Of a DNA stretch of 64,000 nt, positions 33,250-43,882 are shown piece after piece (within the stretch, counting starts at the first letter, position 1; every line of letters begins with the position of its first letter). Below the pieces are notes generated by a model. It worked only from the letters and a program-made list of their open reading frames with translations, did not search any database and was not told the origin of the DNA. Both the position numbers and the translations under genes were made by a program. Source of the DNA: Terramyces sp. JEL0728 (lineage: Eukaryota; Chytridiomycota; Chytridiomycetes; Rhizophydiales; Terramycetaceae); assembly GCA_027603945.1 (NCBI GenBank), contig JADIIU010000015.1:1-64000 (forward strand), given 5' to 3'.

Positions 33250-34139
33250 ATGCAAGGATTGGAAATTATCAACAGCAAGGAACTAAATATACTGCAAATT
33301 AAACATGCAACTTCCAAGCATTGTATAGTTTTCGTTCATGGGATGGGAGGACAAGTACGAACCCCTAACATAGATCCCTCAATTCCAAAACCAAATCGAT
33401 TATTTTTCAAAATCTTACAATATCTTGGCGTACGATTATGTGGGACATGGAGCAAGCAAAGTATCCACCGATGCCTCAGATTACGACATATTTTCGCTTG
33501 CTAGAGATTTACATGAAGTGTTGAGACTAACAGAGGATTATTCCAAAATACTGGTCCGATCAAGTTAATTTAGTTTGTTTGTCATTCATATGGGACTTTG
33601 TTGACCAACCTCATGATTCATGAATTTGGATCAAAGGAACAGTATGCTGGGATGGTGTTGATTGGGCCAAAGGATGTGATTAGTAAAAAAGAGTACGACC
33701 AAACTAGGATCATTACCTATCTCCCGTTGTTTTTGTTGGACATCCTGAGAATGTTTGACAGATGGGGCGGTATACGATCGCTGTCGATCAACAGGATTTT
33801 AGGTCCTTATGCGTCGCTGGATATGAAGAGCATTCAACTCAAATTCAATCTTCACACTCCAACAATTGTGGTCAGAAATATGGTTGCAGGAATGCGGCCA
33901 TTAGAATCAAGCATTTATTCCCACGCTATTCCCACTCTAATTGTAATGATTTGTTTAAATAGATTGGTGGTGAATACGATCAATTGACACCAAGAAGGAA
34001 TGCGGACAATGTTGCCCAATGGCTAAGGCTGGATGAATCACGAGTGAAATGGTATCCAACTGGCCATATGGCTATGATGGAACAAACTGTCAAAGTAAAC
34101 TCAGATATCAAAGAATTTGCCGAGGAACATTTCAAATAA
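33250..34139 (+). CDS. Alpha/beta hydrolase, ABHD8-like (copy 1)
   Basis: A 276-residue hydrolase. HCIVFVHGMGGQ forms the oxyanion turn, YNILAYDYVGHGAS the second conserved strand, CHSYGTLL the nucleophile elbow (Ser in C-H-S-Y-G) and GHMAMMEQ the catalytic His region. Introns: 19 nt (GTACGAACCCCTAACATAG), 20 nt (GTCCGATCAAGTTAATTTAG, an unusual GTCC donor, placing the nucleophile elbow in frame) and 20 nt (GTAATGATTTGTTTAAATAG). Substrate unknown. The N-terminus between 33190 and 33250 differs by indels between copies, so ATG 33250 is favoured. The stop lies 4 bp from the convergent IFT43 stop. Confidence 0.85.
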
Positions 34140-34143
34140 ATTT

Positions 34144-34729
34144 TTAGTTTACTTTTAGCGAGCTTGATACTTGACTGAAAACAATATCCCAATCCCAAGC
34201 AACATCCGGTTCATCCAGCTGTTCCACTGTACACAATGAGTTACTGACCAACACTGATAAATCTAATCCCGCAATGGCAATTGGCCTTGTCTACATTAAA
34301 ATAAGTTACTGATAGAGAATCGCTGCTCAATTCACTTTCCAATTCTCCAATAGATCGTGGGAGACTGAATTGTCTTTGAGCAGGAGCTGCAGCAATAGTA
34401 GTGGTAATATCTTCCTCGCCTCCTGCGTCCAATAAATCAGGAATCACAACCATCACTTCATCTTCCAATCCGATTACAGTTTTCTTTTGCGAATCGTCAA
34501 TATCACCATCACTAGTAGTCACTGGTCTTCGTTTTTTCTTTTCTTCAACGTCCCAGCCAGTCTTTGCGTTTGAATTTACGTTGTTGCTTGAATTTGATCC
34601 AATGTCGGTTCCTAATATCGTCGACATTCTTTTTGCGAATGTCGCTGGTGCTTTTTCTGTTTGGCTTCTCCTTCCTTTTTTTGGTTCTGATGGTTCCTGA
34701 GGTAAATCAAAATGAAAATCCTCGTCCAT
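34144..34729 (-). CDS. IFT43: Intraflagellar transport protein IFT43 (copy 1)
   Basis: A 188-residue IFT-A subunit needed for retrograde transport in flagella. The N-terminal part is disordered and charged. The conserved block is VMVVIPDLLDAGGEEDITTTIAAAP, then after a 19-nt intron (GTAACTTATTTTAATGTAG) GLDLSVLVSNSL and EPDVAWDWDIVFSQVSSSL. Residues shown after the intron match only when it is removed. The ATG (MDEDFHFDLP) is divergent from the chimeric gene, with a gap of about 60 bp. Its presence implies a motile or sensory flagellum. Confidence 0.88.
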
Positions 34730-34891
34730 CTTGTTTATTGCAACGCGTAAAAACAACCTCTGAATTTACAGACGATTGAGGAATTGTACAATGGTAATAA
34801 TATCCAAGAAAGCCGCAAATCCGAATGTGGTTACTGCTTTTTGGTTCAGGAATATCTTGAGACTTTTGGAGCGTCAAAGTTTTTGAATCTT

Positions 34892-36457
34892 ATGTTTGGA
34901 AAGTCCAACACTGGACGCTTGTCCAATAATACATCCATCCCTGTGCCAATAAAACCAAAGAAATCTTTCACTAAACCGAAACCTGCATGGTACTCGTCTT
35001 TTAGCTGCAGCGGTCCGCCAGATACCATATATTTGTTTGATGAAAACAATCCTACTCCCAATTACAATGCTACTGACAGTCCGATTCCTTATTGTGGATC
35101 TTGCCCACTAGGCATTCCCGCTGGATGCTGTATTTCTTCACTAGATTTGGAATTTACAGTAAACTATACTTCAATCACTAATATTTATGTTATGGATACT
35201 TTTTCTTTGTCATTTCCGGTTGCCAGTAATGGCTTTTCGTATTGCAAACTCGCACCATCGGACAGCACATCACTTGACGGATACGATGGGGTGTACTATC
35301 TCGGAAACGACCAATGCATAGATGGAACCAGATGTAATAGGAAGGACATGACATTTTCGGTTTTCGAGCATCCAGATTGTACAGGGAATACAGAACTATT
35401 CGATATTACAAACAGCTCTGTTCAAAACTCTTTAGCTTTTGGGGATATTTTCATTGACTTGGTGTTCATTACAAACGGTTCAGTGAATTTCAGTTGGTAC
35501 GGCATTTCTCCACAATCCAGCTTGGTTCCGATATACCAAAGTACAGTGGAAATCTTTTATGCAATATGCTATGCCCTGTCTCTCTTTGTTTGTACACTCA
35601 CTCTAGTCTTGTCTTCAAGGAGGTATTGCATCTTTAGGAGATTTCAGGATATACTGTTTGCAATAACGCAGATAGTTTATCTGGCCTATATTGTAGTTCA
35701 TTTTATTTACGACAACACGCAAATCATCGAAATGGTACAGTACTGTTTGTTCGATATCAGTATTCATGTTTTACAAGTTTACTCGCTCATTTCAGTTTGG
35801 ATTTGCTGCCATATTATTTTCACACTCTTCGTGGACTATAAAACCGCTCTGAACCAAACAATTGTGTATCTCTTTTTTACGCTATTTTATCTGGGAACGA
35901 AATCCTTTTCAATAGTTGCAGATGTGTACAATGCAATGGATTACGCAGACTCTTTCTTTTATTTTAATGCGCTGAATTCACAAACAGCTACCTATTGGAA
36001 CATTGTCTATATTGTAATTCGGGTTATTCCCTCCCTGCTAATCCAATGGAAATTGCTCAGCGGTGCTAATAGTCGAAAAGTCCAGCAAGCAAGTAGGAAG
36101 ATTAAAATACTCTTGACGCTCACATTGCTACAAATTGGGATAGTCCTGGCTTACGAGTTGCTGCAGATATTGCTATTTAACACACGGATCTGGCGTAGCG
36201 ACAGAACATTTTTGGGATTCAGAGGTCTTGTTTGTCTACTTGAAGCCGTCAACTTTCTTTTAGTTTTTGTTATCTATGAAAAGCTGGTTGATGTAATAGA
36301 AAGCATCGTGCATAGGAAGAAAAGGATCGAGGTGCCAGTCGAGATAAAGTCAGCTGAAGTAACCGAACTGATGGAAGCAAAGAATAATCCAGTAGATTCA
36401 AGGGCAAAAATAGTGGATTCAAGGGCAAAAGTTGTAGATTCAAATACCGTCCGTTAA
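34892..36457 (+). CDS. Chimeric duplication-junction gene: boundary-gene N-part fused to 7TM receptor (copy 2)
   Basis: Created at the tandem junction. Upstream sequence comes from the gene intact at 49184-49721; at 34987 it passes in frame into codon 10 of the 7TM gene. From the native ATG (34791) the frame fails, because a 1-bp insertion and a 2-bp deletion separate it from the donor frame. The next in-frame ATG, 34892 (MFGKSNTG), opens a 521-residue protein: 32 residues of donor (ending KPKPA), then the whole 7TM protein lacking only its first 9-10 residues. It differs from copy 1 at a handful of residues. Promoter and 5'UTR would come from the donor gene, not the receptor. Confidence 0.75.
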   Translation: MFGKSNTGRLSNNTSIPVPIKPKKSFTKPKPAWYSSFSCSGPPDTIYLFDENNPTPNYNATDSPIPYCGSCPLGIPAGCCISSLDLEFTVNYTSITNIYVMDTFSLSFPVASNGFSYCKLAPSDSTSLDGYDGVYYLGNDQCIDGTRCNRKDMTFSVFEHPDCTGNTELFDITNSSVQNSLAFGDIFIDLVFITNGSVNFSWYGISPQSSLVPIYQSTVEIFYAICYALSLFVCTLTLVLSSRRYCIFRRFQDILFAITQIVYLAYIVVHFIYDNTQIIEMVQYCLFDISIHVLQVYSLISVWICCHIIFTLFVDYKTALNQTIVYLFFTLFYLGTKSFSIVADVYNAMDYADSFFYFNALNSQTATYWNIVYIVIRVIPSLLIQWKLLSGANSRKVQQASRKIKILLTLTLLQIGIVLAYELLQILLFNTRIWRSDRTFLGFRGLVCLLEAVNFLLVFVIYEKLVDVIESIVHRKKRIEVPVEIKSAEVTELMEAKNNPVDSRAKIVDSRAKVVDSNTVR

Positions 36458-36485
36458 TAAATTCAGCGCGTGCAATTTTTCTTGA

Positions 36486-37073
36486 ATGTTTTTTCTGGTA
36501 TTGATCTCCATTAACAAAAGAAACAATTCACACACACAATCAATTTACATCCACAGTACTTTGGAAGGCAAATCAAGGAATTCCTTATCCAAAGATTGTA
36601 TGCTGAGGTGGAAGGAACTTGTTCAGGGAGATATGGGTTTACTATTTCAGTCGTTGATATTGTAGATATAGGAAAAGGAGTGCTGCAGTCCAATACAGGA
36701 TATGCAGAGTACCGCATAGAGTATAAAGCAATTGTTTTCAAGCCGTTCAGGAATGAAGTCTTTGATGGAATCGTTACCACTGTGAATAAAGTACTTTTTA
36801 CTTTATCTAGGTTGGATTTTGGTGTGAAGTGGGTCCACTCCAAGTATTCATATCGCAGCACGTAATAGAGTATTAATTTCAGTTAATTCCGGAATATTTA
36901 CAGTTTGATCCTAATTCTAATCCTGCAGCATATGTAGGAAAGGGAGAAGTACTTTTTTTATTTAATTACAGGAATTTGGCGATGCTGGAGTAAGAATTGA
37001 AAAGGGAGAAGCGGTTAGAATAAGAATTTCCGGGACAAGAGTGGAGGCAACCGCTATCGTAATCACTAATTAA
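36486..37073 (+). CDS. RPB7: RNA polymerase II subunit Rpb7 (copy 2)
   Basis: Same four-intron gene as at 22083-22670, with all splice sites retained. One intron carries a substitution (GTACTTTTTACTTTATCTAG against GTACTTTTTGCTTTATCTAG in copy 1), and a C-to-T lies in the pyrimidine run of the fourth. Intact and probably expressed, so the Rpb7 dose may be doubled. Confidence 0.92.
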
Positions 37074-37171
37074 TCTAGTTTGCAACTGGGACTCTAAAGG
37101 AGGATTATCTTGGCCCATCTCAGTTGGCTCAATAAAGTACACTTGAAATATTTTTTTGCTTCAGAGTAAAA

Positions 37172-37662
37172 ATGCCTCCATTGATTAAAACTTGGGAATT
37201 CTGGTCTGCAGTTCCATTCTTTGGAAGATGGGTGTTCAGTTGGCTGGTATCCTTCTACGCACCGTATACAGGGACATTGCCTTTCCGAGTAAACACACTA
37301 GACAGTTCAAAATGCATTACAAACTTGCATGATTGGTTCTGGATTAGAAACCCATTCAGTTCAATCCATGCAGCAGCTTTGACAAACCTGGGTGAATGTA
37401 CTATGGGATTTGCGATGATTGCGTGGGGTGAACAAAATGGATATCGGTAATCGGATCAGTTGATTTTAGCGTTATCCCAATCAGATTGGACGTTGAATTT
37501 TTAGCTAAAGCTAGAGGGTACTTGACTGCTACCTGCGATTTGCAAAACCTTTCTAATCCTGGTGAATCAGAGACTGTTATTTCAAACATCTACAACACCA
37601 AGGGTGAATTAGTATGTCGCGTTACTGGGACTTGGAAGGTAGCTCCAAAAAAGAAGCACTAA
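37172..37662 (+). CDS. DUF4442-type hotdog-fold protein (copy 2)
   Basis: Counterpart of 22769-23259, with the 23-nt intron conserved and only silent-looking substitutions noticed. Intact. Confidence 0.7.
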
Positions 37663-37863
37663 TATATCCTTCTATTACGAGTATAATTGTTTTTCCCGAA
37701 ATCCCGTCAAATGAGCTGGGCGGCCATTAGAATGTTTGTGCTTGCGATGAACTGGACTCATCTACCTGCAATATTAAATTAGCAACATGTGAACAAACGC
37801 CCTCCGGTTTTGGCAACAGTGTCAGCTGAGAAGTGGAGGGAAAAAGTTTTCAGCAAAAACAGT

Positions 37864-39293
37864 ATGTCATCAATTCTCGCAAAGTCATTGAGATCGGTCA
37901 GACCATCAGCATTATCCTCTGTTAAGAGGTATTCACTGCAAATAACGCATAGACAATTCTCTGCCAGCGCAATGAGATTGGAAGAGGTCCAGCCATCTTC
38001 TTTACACACTTTTACTGAAGGTAACTGGTAGTTTACAATAGAGGAAACAATGTTCAAGCAAGCAGGTAGAATTCAATCTGATAGCAGTATCGAAATACGC
38101 AAATGAAGTATTGGCTCCTCGTGTTAGGTCCCAAGATGAAGTAATTACACTATTGACCATAGAACGAATTGATGGACAAGGATATCCTCCAGTCATTGTT
38201 TGACCATGGGGTAATAGTAGAATCTAATAGGTAGTTGATGGGTTTGGAAGTTGATGCTGACCTCGGTGGTGCCGGTGCATCTTTCATGTCTGCAATTATT
38301 ACTGTTGAAGGTATATGCCGCCTAATGATTAGAACTTGCAAAGGTCGACCCTTCTGTCGCAACTGTTTGTGATGTCCACAACACCTTGGTTAATACCATG
38401 TTGAAGGACTATGGAACCCAAGCTCAAAAAGAAAAATATCTTGGCCCACTTGCAACCACCACTGTATTTTAACTCTAATTATAGCTGGGTTCGTTCTGTC
38501 TATCTGAGGCAGGTTCAGGTTCGGATGCATTCGCTCTCCAGACCAAGGCAGTCAAGGACGGAAACAAATGGATCTTGAATGGATCAAAGATGTGGATTTC
38601 CAACTCCTATGAAGCCGACACCTTCTTGGTATTCGCAAACGTCGACCCATCTAAAGGGTACAAGGGAATCACCTGTTTCATTGTGGAAAAAGACTGGGGT
38701 GTTCAAGTCGCCAAAAAGGAAAAGAAAGTAATACTATTTAATACTAGTTGGGTATCCGTGCATCCTCCACTTGCGTTTTGTCGTTCGATAACGTCGAAGT
38801 GCCAGAAGAAAACGTTTTGGGAGAAATCGGACAGGGATACAAATATGCCATCAGAATTTTGAACGAAGGCCGTATTGGTATTGGTGCTCAGATGATTGGA
38901 TTGGCTCAAGGTGCATTTGATGCTGCTATCCCATATACGTTCCAAAGAAAGCAGTTTGGAAAATTCATTGGTGATTTCCAAGGCATGCAATTCCAAATGG
39001 CACAGATCCAAACTGAAATCGAAGCTGCTCGTTTGATGGTATACAACGCTGCCCGTGTCAAGGAAAGCGGAAAACCCTTCATCATGGAAGCTGCTATGGC
39101 TAAATTATTTGCTGGACAAGTTGCAAAACGCGCTTCAGCTATGGCTATTGAATGGTGTGGTGGTGTTGGGTTCACCAGAGATTTGCCTGTCGAAAAGTAC
39201 TACAGAGATGCTATGATTGGCCAAATTTACGAAGGTACCACCAACATCCAACTCCAAACTATTGCAAAATTGCTTAAACCTAAATACGCTTGA
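37864..39293 (+). CDS. Short/branched-chain acyl-CoA dehydrogenase (copy 2)
   Basis: Counterpart of 23460-24889. All seven 20-24-nt introns and the catalytic Glu region are unchanged. A 1-bp insertion just upstream (near 37710) shifts the offset to 14,404 but lies outside the coding sequence. Confidence 0.92.
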
Positions 39294-39390
39294 GCGATAT
39301 AAATCTGTTTATTTTATTTGTCTTTTTTGATGGATGGTATTGTATGTGGGCAACCTAATTCTTTCACGAAATACGTAATTTCAAAGTCGA

Positions 39391-40177
39391 ATGGGAAGCG
39401 GAAGTAGTACTGCGAGAGAACCTGCACATAGTCATTCTCATCGACCGTCACATTCCCCTAGTTATAGTCATACATTACCTTCATCAACAAAACCGAGAAA
39501 CACGCATCCTGTCAACCAAGGATATCCAGGAAAACAGCCTCTCAAATCTCACCAACCGCAGCAACAGCAGTATTCTAAACATCATAGTGTATCCCATAGT
39601 CAATCTAATGCAGGACAAAGCAGAATACCTGCGAGCTCCAGAAATTCTGAAAAAGTAGACGATGCGGACCTAAATGTAAATTGATTCTAATCTTAGTTTT
39701 TAATGTAATAGCATTCTAATGAAAGGGAAGCCACACAGCAACCTGTCAAAAGGAGACGGTCAACCACACCGAAATTGGCCGTGATAGAAGAGGATAAGAA
39801 GAACAAAGATGAGGCATTCCATCGGAATGAAACGGCGGCTGGACGAAGAGGAACTATTCCAAAGCATCCACGAAACTACTCACCAGCAGCAGAGGTACTT
39901 GTAATTAACACAGTCGCCGCTAAAGTTTGACATGGAGCGATTCCAAAAAGCCAATTTAAATCCGAATGTGAGCGGCAGTATAACGATAACCGATTCAAAT
40001 GGCGGATTGAACAGGTCATTTAATTCGAATGGAGGATTGAACCAGCCAACTAATTCAGATAGTGGATTGAACAGGTCAGCCGATATAACTACCCAGCAGA
40101 GCTCGACCCCGGCCAAACAAACTCTGTTGGACGATGCTGATGAGAATCTAATGGATGAAATATTGGCTAGTTTTTAA
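39391..40177 (+). CDS. Low-complexity, putatively N-myristoylated protein (copy 2)
   Basis: Counterpart of 24987-25773; the exon and intron sequences appear identical, including the 8-nt microexon and both flanking 21-nt introns. Confidence 0.6.
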
Positions 40178-40243
40178 TAAAGGCATAATTTATAAGTTAT
40201 CGTACCCTGGCAAATTATCACTCGAATTTTTTCGCATCTCAAA

Positions 40244-41607
40244 ATGACTGTCGTTGATATTTCGAAAGCAGAATCTTTAATCGCCAAGGAACCGGCCAAA
40301 GCGGTTGAAAGCTTCAAAGCCATTTTAGAATCTGCAACTGGAACTTCGGAAGAGGAATTAAAGTTGAAGGAAACTAGTATTGTTAAACTTGGGGAATTGT
40401 ACAAAGATCTAAGGTTGGTTTGGATTAATTTAGAAAGCCAGAGGATTTGGCAGCTCTGTTACAATCCTCACTGCCATTTTTGGTTTCTATTTCCAAGGCC
40501 AAAACTGCAAGAATATGTAATTAAATACTAACTAGAGTAAAAACATTAATCGACAACTTTTCTGAAATTCCAAATGCGCTGTCATTACAGGTAAAAGTAT
40601 GCAAGGATACCATCAACTGGGCGGTACAAGAAAAGCGCATTTTCTTGAGACAATCATTGGAAACCAGATTATGTGGATTATATCTCAACAACAAGATGTA
40701 CACGGAATCTTTACAGTTAATTGATCGATTGTTAAAGGAACTCAAAAAATTAGATGACAAGAATGCGCTGATGGAAGTTCAATTGTTGGAAAGTTGTGTT
40801 TACCACGCACTTCGAAATTTGCCAAAAGCCAGGGTGCATATTGCTAATTATAGGCCGCTTTAACTGCAGCCAGAACTTCTGCCAATTCAATATACTGCCC
40901 ACCGTTGATGCAAGCTCAAATTGACATGCAATCCGGCATTTTGCATGCTGAAGAAAAGGACTACAAGACAGCGTAAACAATAGTTTTATTTAGATATTCC
41001 TACTTTTATGAAACTATGGAAAGCTTCACCACTCAGGATGATAAGCGTGGGATTTTGGGGTTAAAGTACATGTTGCTTTGCAAAATCATGTTGAATTTGC
41101 CTGAGGATGTTCACAGTATTACAAATGGAAAAGTAGCATCCAAGCACAGCGGCTCAGATATCGAAGCAATGTTGGCGATTGCAGCTGCATTAGAACACAG
41201 ATCGCTCCAAGATTTTGAGCAAGTATTACAGAAATACAAGGCGGAATTAAACAATGACCCAATCATCCGCACTCATCTAGCGGCTCTTTATGATACTCTG
41301 TTTGAACAAAACTTGTTGCGTATCATTGAACCATACTCCAGAGTGGAAATTTCATATGTTGCGCAATTAATCAAGTTGCCCACTCTGCAAGTAGAAGCCA
41401 AACTATCCCAGATGATTCTTGATAATGTATTTTCTGGTATTTTGGATCAATCTGCTGGGGGCTGTCTCGAGGTGTTTGAAATCTCAACTAACGATGTATG
41501 TGAATATCTAATTGTAGAAAACCTATGAAGCAACTCTTGAAACTATCAAAAACATGGGACAAGTAGTTGAAAGTCTCTACCATAAAGCCGGACAGTTGAA
41601 CCTTTAA
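40244..41607 (+). CDS. RPN6: 26S proteasome lid subunit Rpn6/PSMD11 (copy 2)
   Basis: Counterpart of 25840-27203 with five conserved introns. A few differences: Pro to Ser and Gly to Ala in the central helical region (around [15 protein letters not shown]), plus one base inside the third intron (GTGCATATTGCTAATTATAG). Intact. Confidence 0.93.
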
Positions 41608-41615
41608 ATAAATCT

Positions 41616-42037
41616 TTATTTCCTGGCTGCTTTTATCTTTTCCCTCAGTCGCTTCTTTGCGTCCTGTCGTTCTTTTTCCAGATTCCCCTTTACGTTTCCA
41701 AACCCATTCTTTGCGTCCTTTTCGATCAACAAAGTCAATAATTTGGCATCGTTCTTTGCACTTGTTTGCGCTTTCTTTTTCACAGCTGCTGCGCACTTTG
41801 ATGAATGGATTTCTGGTAATCTGTGTTCTTGTTAGCGTTAGATACTTGAGCAATGCTTTAGCTTACATGTGGGGCATTCCATTGATAATATTGTTAATGG
41901 TTCTTTGCAGCCATTGAAATTGCAAACGCTTTTCGGTTTGAATGTGATGTCTGGACTACATAAGTTGAAAGATACTTTTCAATCGCTGCTACCAGATCAT
42001 CCAATTCCTGTTGATCTTTCCTTTTTTTTGAAGCCAT
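41616..42037 (-). CDS. AN1-type zinc-finger protein (copy 2)
   Basis: Counterpart of 27212-27633. Thr to Ser just before the first zinc ligand (KPKSVC) and one other substitution near the first intron. The 18-nt intron is identical. Confidence 0.78.
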
Positions 42038-42126
42038 TTTCTTTGAGCAAAGAATCCTGAAATGAATTGGTAAAAGATGGAATGGCACATAATTGCAATA
42101 TATCAGTAAAAACGACGCGAAAAATC

Positions 42127-42678
42127 ATGTTTGTCACTATCAAGTATGGAGGTATAGAGAATTAATTCAGCGGACGAGGAAAAAATTGTCAACCCAAATT
42201 GTCTATCAGCTGTGTTATTAAATCATATAAGAAGGAGTTGCGGATACGAGAATGTGATTGAGAATTTAGATTTGGCGTCTGAATCTGGGGAAGTAATGGA
42301 CTTGGTTTCGAAACCAAAAGAGTACGCCAAAAAGTTTTTGGAGGCTAGGTCGACTTACATTCTAGTAAAAGTAATTGGAGGTTGTTTTTTCTAATGTAGA
42401 TGAGACGGACGAAACCAGCCCATCGTACATTCCGCTACTGGATAATGCAGCAGACAAAATCAAGTTTGCAGGTAAACTTTCTTGACTCAGTTACCAATCC
42501 TACATTCAGGCAGAGAGCAAAGGTTAAAGGAGGAAAAGAGCCAGCTGTCAAAGAACAAAAGGAAGAGCAGGCAGCTCCTAAAATCTCCAAGATAGTCAAT
42601 GGCAAGCCTGAAAGCACTGCAACGACAGTCACGGAAAAGAAGGCTGCAGCCACTACCCAAAAGTCTAAAGGTAAATAA
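42127..42678 (+). CDS. C22orf15-like protein (copy 2)
   Basis: Counterpart of 27723-28274 with three conserved 19-nt introns; at least one non-silent change (ATGGAC to ACGGAC in the second half). Intact. Confidence 0.58.
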
Positions 42679-42686
42679 AGTTTATA

Positions 42687-43110
42687 TTACAATTTTTCAA
42701 ATTGGGGTTTCAATTCAGGATAATTCAGTTCGATTTGGGCAACGAGATCGTTTCTAAACATCTAGATTAATCGAAAATACTCTTAAAGCCTCCAGCCTTC
42801 CTTTAGTTTTCTGGTTCTTGTCTACCAGTGTCTGGATTTGATCTTTTCTTACCAGATCGGGATTGACTCCGCTTTCAACCACTCTACAATCAATACAGAA
42901 CTACTCTAGAATATTGAGCGGGACATCAATGTCAATCTGGTCTTTTAATTGATTTAAATCTACCAAGCAGTCCATAATCTTATTCAGCCGCTTGTGCAAC
43001 ACTTCATTTGAGTTTTCCTCAAAGTTTGAAACGGTAACTCCAGTTTTGTACAGCAGATTGGAAATTTCCACTAGCTTTGACTCTACTTTGGGATCAACTG
43101 CACTATTCAT
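42687..43110 (-). CDS. MED10: Mediator complex subunit 10 (copy 2)
   Basis: Counterpart of 28283-28706; His to Gln in the LKDHID block. A single T lost from the 5' leader opens an in-frame upstream ATG (start at 43158), which could add 16 residues; ATG 43110 is kept as the ancestral start. Confidence 0.88.
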
Positions 43111-43161
43111 TTTCACGTTGAATGTGTCAGGTGGAAAATTGAGAAAAATTTCAACCATCTA

Positions 43162-43659
43162 ATGTTCAGAACTGCCATCAGACAAGCTTCAGTATTCTCC
43201 CCGTTGATGAGAGCAGGATTCAAGACCAGTACGCACAGATTAATGTAGGCGCTGTTTCCCACTTTAAAAATACTTTGCCAGCTCTGTCAGCAGGTATTCC
43301 ATCATTAACATGCAGCAACAGCACAAACTAAATCACCATCACACGGTTCATACCACTGGAACTTTGAACGCGCATTATCTTTAGTTACTCCAGCATTAAT
43401 TGGAACTGCAGTGTACGCCGGCCAAAACACACTTGTTGACATTGCTTTGGGGATTGTATTACCACTTCACTGTCACATTGGATTCGATGCGATGATTACC
43501 GATTATTTCCCTGAAAGAAAATACAAAGTGTTATATCACATTACTACTTGGGCTCTAAGAGTTGTGACTGTTATTGCGCTATTTGGATGCTTCATTATCA
43601 ACTCAAAGGATGTCGGTCTCACTAACTTGACCAAGAAATTATGGACTGGAAAGTTATAA
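43162..43659 (+). CDS. SDH4: Succinate dehydrogenase membrane anchor SDHD (copy 2)
   Basis: Counterpart of 28759-29256 with both introns intact; a few substitutions, all silent where checked. Confidence 0.88.
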
Positions 43660-43665
43660 ATAAAA

Positions 43666-43793
43666 TTAGCCTTTTTGCAATCACGTTCGGTTCATCTGAT
43701 GGTAGATCTTGGGAACACCACGATCTGCATGCTCTATCGAGTATTTCCCGAAATAGCCCACTCGATTAGTACCATAGATTCAAAGTCAACATC
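43666..43793 (-). pseudogene. Frameshifted relic of the small 3' exon (copy 2)
   Basis: Matches 29263-29388 but reads CTATTTCGGGAAATAC (reverse strand) where copy 1 reads CTATTCGAAAATAC. This net 2-bp difference breaks the open frame. Which state is ancestral cannot be told from the two copies alone. Confidence 0.35.
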
Positions 43794-43882
43794 TGACTAT
43801 CTACGACCATGGTTTGGTAAATCCTGAAGGTGCTTTCAAGCAGCGTTGCATATATAAACTTTTAAGAAATTGAGTGTTTATT

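Larger units (their letters stand above)
20584..34987 (+). repeat. 14.4 kb tandem segmental duplication, copy 1
   Basis: Direct repeat of the unit starting ATGGTACTCGTC and ending just after AAACCTGC. Corresponding positions in copy 2 lie 14,392-14,406 bases downstream, the drift reflecting small indels. Every gene in the unit is present in both copies in the same order and orientation. Identity is visibly very high, with scattered, mostly silent substitutions. The left boundary cuts codon 10 of the 7TM gene. Confidence 0.97.
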
